A DNA stretch of 64,000 bases. Source: Clarkia xantiana subsp. parviflora (taxonomy: Eukaryota > Streptophyta > Magnoliopsida > Myrtales > Onagraceae). The stretch spans positions 12,517,066-12,581,065 of the forward strand of contig JAPTYO010000059.1 in assembly GCA_036873135.1 (NCBI GenBank). Direction: 5' to 3'. Each line of letters starts with the position of its first letter. Position 1 is the first letter of the stretch. The position numbers were made by a program, and so were the translations under genes. The notes beneath the pieces were generated by a model that searched no databases, was not told where the DNA came from, and saw nothing but the letters and a program-made list of their open reading frames with translations. This document shows, piece after piece, positions 60,824 to 64,000 of this stretch.

Positions 60824-61197
60824 ACGCGTGTAAGTAGCATCACCTGAGCGGCCACATCATATTCATGATCTTGTAATTATTTCGATTCACCAATTTATCT
60901 GTTAATAATTATTTCGATGCACTTAGATATCGAATTTAAATTTGCTAAGACTATCCATAATTAAAGTAAATATATTCATAATCGATATTTTTGCGGATCA
61001 AAACAGTAAAGTGAGAATTATTTTAATTTTGAAGTAAGTACACGATAGAAAATTCACCCACCGGTCACATAATATCTTCCCCTCAGATATTTTCACCCAG
61101 CAGATATTCTTCTGTTAGAGCGAATGTCCATCACGCGCCAGCTGGTTTGGCACTTTTTTTTTGTCCACGTCCTCCGTGCTTTTGGTTTAGATATTTT
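60824..61197. promoter_or_regulatory. Evening elements and CGCG boxes upstream of the COR27/28-like gene
   Basis: Perfect evening elements (AAAATATCT on the minus strand) lie at 61085-61093 and 61189-61197. AATATCT cores lie at 61071-61077 and, inverted, at 61102-61108. CAMTA-type CGCG boxes are ACGCGT at 60824-60829 and ACGCGC at 61133-61138. Evening elements and CGCG boxes are the sites that give clock and cold control to COR genes; the sites are read directly and the function is inferred. Confidence 0.72.
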
Positions 61198-61969
61198 TGC
61201 AGAAGAAAAATAAAAATCTGGTGGCTCCAGTCCAGTTGGTATATATAGAATCAACTTTTTGACCAATTTCATATTTTATATTATCATCATTAGCTAGTTC
61301 CAGCAATGCCATACGATGATGGTTGATGGAATTATTATAATATTATCTTAATAATAATTCATCTATTCTATTCTATTCTTGTCAGCCAAACAGATCATAC
61401 TTATCAGAAACTTTATTTTTCAAACAAACTATATTTATTGAGCAAAAAGATAATATCTTCCTCAGAGAGATGGTTGAAGACTTAATAATATAATAATGGG
61501 GGAAACAATAATATCTTCCAGTTCATTCATCTCAAAGAGTGCCTTAAAATCTTAACTCAACATTTGCTTACTTCAAATCTTCAATGGAATGCAAAAAAAA
61601 TCTTGTATGTTTTCTTCATAATAATTTCTACAACACTGTATAATCCTGACAATGTGTGGAAATACAACATTCCAAGGAAATATAAGTTTTTTAACAAGCA
61701 ACTCTTAAGTGTAGGAAATGGTTGGAACAGCATGAACCATCATATGCAAAATCCTTGTCCTTCAGTATGATAGATCTATCTCATCACATATTCTCATCAG
61801 GTCAGGGCATTCTGGTAAAACTCCAAGAACACAAACCCAAGCTGTTCTTGTTAGTTTCCACACCGGCGTGTTCAGATCGAGTCGAGCTACCCAGCATGGT
61901 ATTATTACCCGTCAAAATCCGTAACCCAAATGGGCAAAAATTGTGACTTGAGTTTTGGAATCATGCTTC
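61198..61969. other. Region between the COR27/28-like and DJ-1 genes
   Basis: It includes the distal upstream part of the COR27/28-like gene, with two more AATATCT cores near 61450 and 61511, and the 3' flank of the DJ-1 gene. No further gene is seen. Confidence 0.45.
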
Positions 61970-63694
61970 TTAACTCTTGGGATAGTTGAAGACTAGACCT
62001 TCTGCAACACTTCTTGCCCTTCCATTGCCAAACAGCTTACTAACAATGTCCAGCACGAAATCTGTTGCAGAAGAGAGCCCCACACTCGTGATCAGTTTGC
62101 CATCGATGACCACTTTAGCACGCTCAACTCCTTCAGTCGGGAGGTCGTTTTTGACTGATGATGGATGAGCCGTCACTCGCTTTCCCTAGATAACCAGACA
62201 CAGCATGTGAGTTGTATAGCATGTATAGTAGCTAGAAACAGTGTTCCTAGGTTATACAATATCAAGATTTTCAGTGTTTCCTCAAAATATATATATAATT
62301 CAACAAAAATTAGAAAGTAAAATACATGAGATCTTGTTATATATGCACATGAAACAGGATTTGGGTCTCTCCATTTAACTCAAATAGACTTCACCAATTT
62401 CACTCTTCTTCTACTTTTTTTCTTAATAAAATAAATGAATCTCTTTGGTAACTAAATAAAGCCTTTGATTAGTACCTTCAGGAGGCCTTGTTTCTGTAGG
62501 AGTACAAGTGAAGAGCAGATTGCACCGTATAGTCTTCCAGCAGCTTCTTGTTCTTTGAGCAGTTTCTTCAAAACTCTCGACTTACTAAGTCGTTCAGCCC
62601 CTGCATTTCCTCCCTGGGAATTTCCCATGAATTAATTTTTTGCACAGGCAGAATTATAGTTCCTGACAGATCTAGTAAAATTATCTATATTGAGTTAAAT
62701 AAATTCTTTTGTTTCTCACCGGAAGAATGATCAGATCATATACTGTCTCTGCAGCAGCACTAATTAACGTGTCAGCGACTATTCTCGTGCCTTGGGATGC
62801 CATAACCTGAAGTTTTCTCTCAACTGAAGCAAGCACCACATCAACTTTGGCTCGCCTTAGGATATCTACAATGGTTATTACCTCAATTTCTTCACATCCA
62901 TTTGCAATTGGAATTAGAATCTGCTTCAAATCACAAATAATCATAACTTGATAGCAACTCATTCATGATGAGTATGAGCTAGTGTTGAAAATGGATTATG
63001 AAGCATTCATCAAAATGAATACAACAATTCACGTGATAATGTCTACAGAAACCTGCAGATTTCCTAAAAAATCCGCTAAAACGACATAGTTTGCAACAAA
63101 ACTTACCCTAGGGGGGTGGTCCAAAGACCAGTCAACTTTGTTAAACTCTTCACTTCTAGAAATATCACCTGCATTCATCAGCTATAAACCAAAAGAGTAT
63201 CAACCATGAGTTTCTTCAAAGAATTTTGTAACATAGATTTCCAAGAAAGTATAGAAGAAGAAAGACCAACCAAGGTTTCTCCTACTTCTCTAGCAACAGA
63301 TTCCCCAAACAACTGATCAACTAAGCATAGAGCAAACTCAAATGAAGTGCCAGGACCACGGCTCGTTGTAAGCTCTCCAGAAACCTGAAGATTCGTCTTC
63401 ACAGCCCAAAAGGTGGGGAGATTGCTGTGGAAGGCAGGGTGGCAAGTAGTCTTGCAAGACAGACAAACTACGTAATGTAAGACGCCAAATCACTGTTATT
63501 ACTCTCAAAATATTGATTTTCGTTATTTAAAAGAGAAGAATGAATCACCTGTTTTCTTTTGAGAAGGCCCCATGGGAGAAGTGTTACTGCTGGAGCAGCA
63601 CATATAGCCCCATATAACCTCTTTTCCTCAGCTTGTTTGCTTGTGATTTTCCGAAGTATTTCGCAATCTCTTAAGCGAACTGATCCAGGCATTC
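61970..63694 (-). CDS. Tandem-domain DJ-1/PfpI protein (5' part beyond window)
   Basis: Six exons are visible: 63549-63694, 63267-63450, 63107-63168, 62720-62923, 62476-62613 and 61970-62185. They join in frame, with first-domain sequence entering at [12 protein letters not shown]. Domain 1 ends with [20 protein letters not shown] (elbow Cys) and [18 protein letters not shown]. Domain 2 is complete: [42 protein letters not shown] (elbow Cys) and [20 protein letters not shown], ending NYPKS. Plant DJ-1 proteins carry two such domains and are linked to oxidative stress protection and glyoxalase or deglycase-type activity. The missing 5' exon(s), about the first 70 residues of domain 1, should lie above 64000; no ATG exon fits in 63695-64000. 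Confidence 0.92.
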
Positions 63695-64000
63695 CTCCCT
63701 AAACACATGCAATTCATCTTGGTTGAGAAGCATAAACTCGAGAATCGGGTTTCTAGTCTTTAATGGCATAGAGGCAATATCAGTGTCCAATTTTTCCACA
63801 ATGAGACAATGTTCATACATGGTTGTTACGAATCAATGACAGATACACCTATCTAGAAGAGAGATGATAAAATTGACACATCATTTTCACATACTCAAGT
63901 GCTATTTTTCTGGAGGTCTATATAATGAAGAATTGTGGAACTTTTTTTTTGGGGATCATTCATAAGAGCCTTCTGGATTGGTTCAATAAATGAACAACAC
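63695..64000 (-). other. Intron of the DJ-1 gene running off the window
   Basis: The sequence between the acceptor at 63695-63696 and the window edge shows no coding similarity to the start of a DJ-1 domain. It is therefore read as intron. Confidence 0.55.

Overview
This is a nuclear genome segment of a flowering plant, almost certainly a eudicot. The evidence is the short exons with GT-AG introns in AT-rich DNA, plant-specific families (NIGT1/HHO, group X ERF, COR27/28, DUF829, CXE esterase, SCO2/CYO1) and dense small DNA transposons. I cannot name the species. There are no prokaryotic operons, rRNA, tRNA or CRISPR arrays.

Eleven protein-coding genes are supported by exon structures that I checked for reading-frame continuity. 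From left to right: (1) NIGT1/HHO G2-like repressor, + strand, 4344-6374; (2) SCNM1-type zinc-finger protein of the minor spliceosome, - strand, 9985-10865; (3) CXE carboxylesterase, -, 11809-13467; (4) DUF829/TMEM53-like alpha/beta hydrolase, +, 15483-18287; (5) coatomer alpha subunit, +, 20894-25889, with a one-base frameshift near its 3' end; (6) an 18-exon SDR+MDR fusion oxidoreductase ending in a peroxisomal AKL signal, -, 30619-36811; (7) SCO2/CYO1-like plastid DnaJ-type zinc-finger protein, -, 38547-40469; (8) FCP1/SCP-like HAD protein with a D-x-N active-site variant and a repetitive tail, -, 41086-44123; (9) group X ERF, -, 55108-55827; (10) COR27/28-like cold and clock protein, -, 58793-60624; (11) tandem-domain DJ-1 protein, -, 61970-63694, with its 5' end beyond the window. 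An RNase H-like relic of a retroelement lies at 14336-14820. The genes are unrelated housekeeping, stress and regulatory genes and do not form a pathway cluster.

The intergenic DNA is largely mobile. Exact target-site duplications (TSDs) can be read for many elements: 9-bp TSDs for three families of Mutator-like MITEs that all end in GGGTTAA, 8-bp TSDs for hAT-type elements, TTA for Tourist-like MITEs, and a 5-bp TSD for a solo LTR. Several elements are nested. The clearest is at 50997-52941, where a Mutator-type MITE holds a hAT element that holds a third repeat.

The parts most worth a second look are the ~167-bp tandem array with repeated G-boxes and TGACTCA motifs next to the FCP1-like gene, the frameshift in alpha-COP, the Asp-to-Asn and Asp-to-Glu changes in two enzyme active sites, the evening-element and CGCG-box cluster upstream of the COR27/28-like gene, and the layered transposon insertions that give a relative insertion order.
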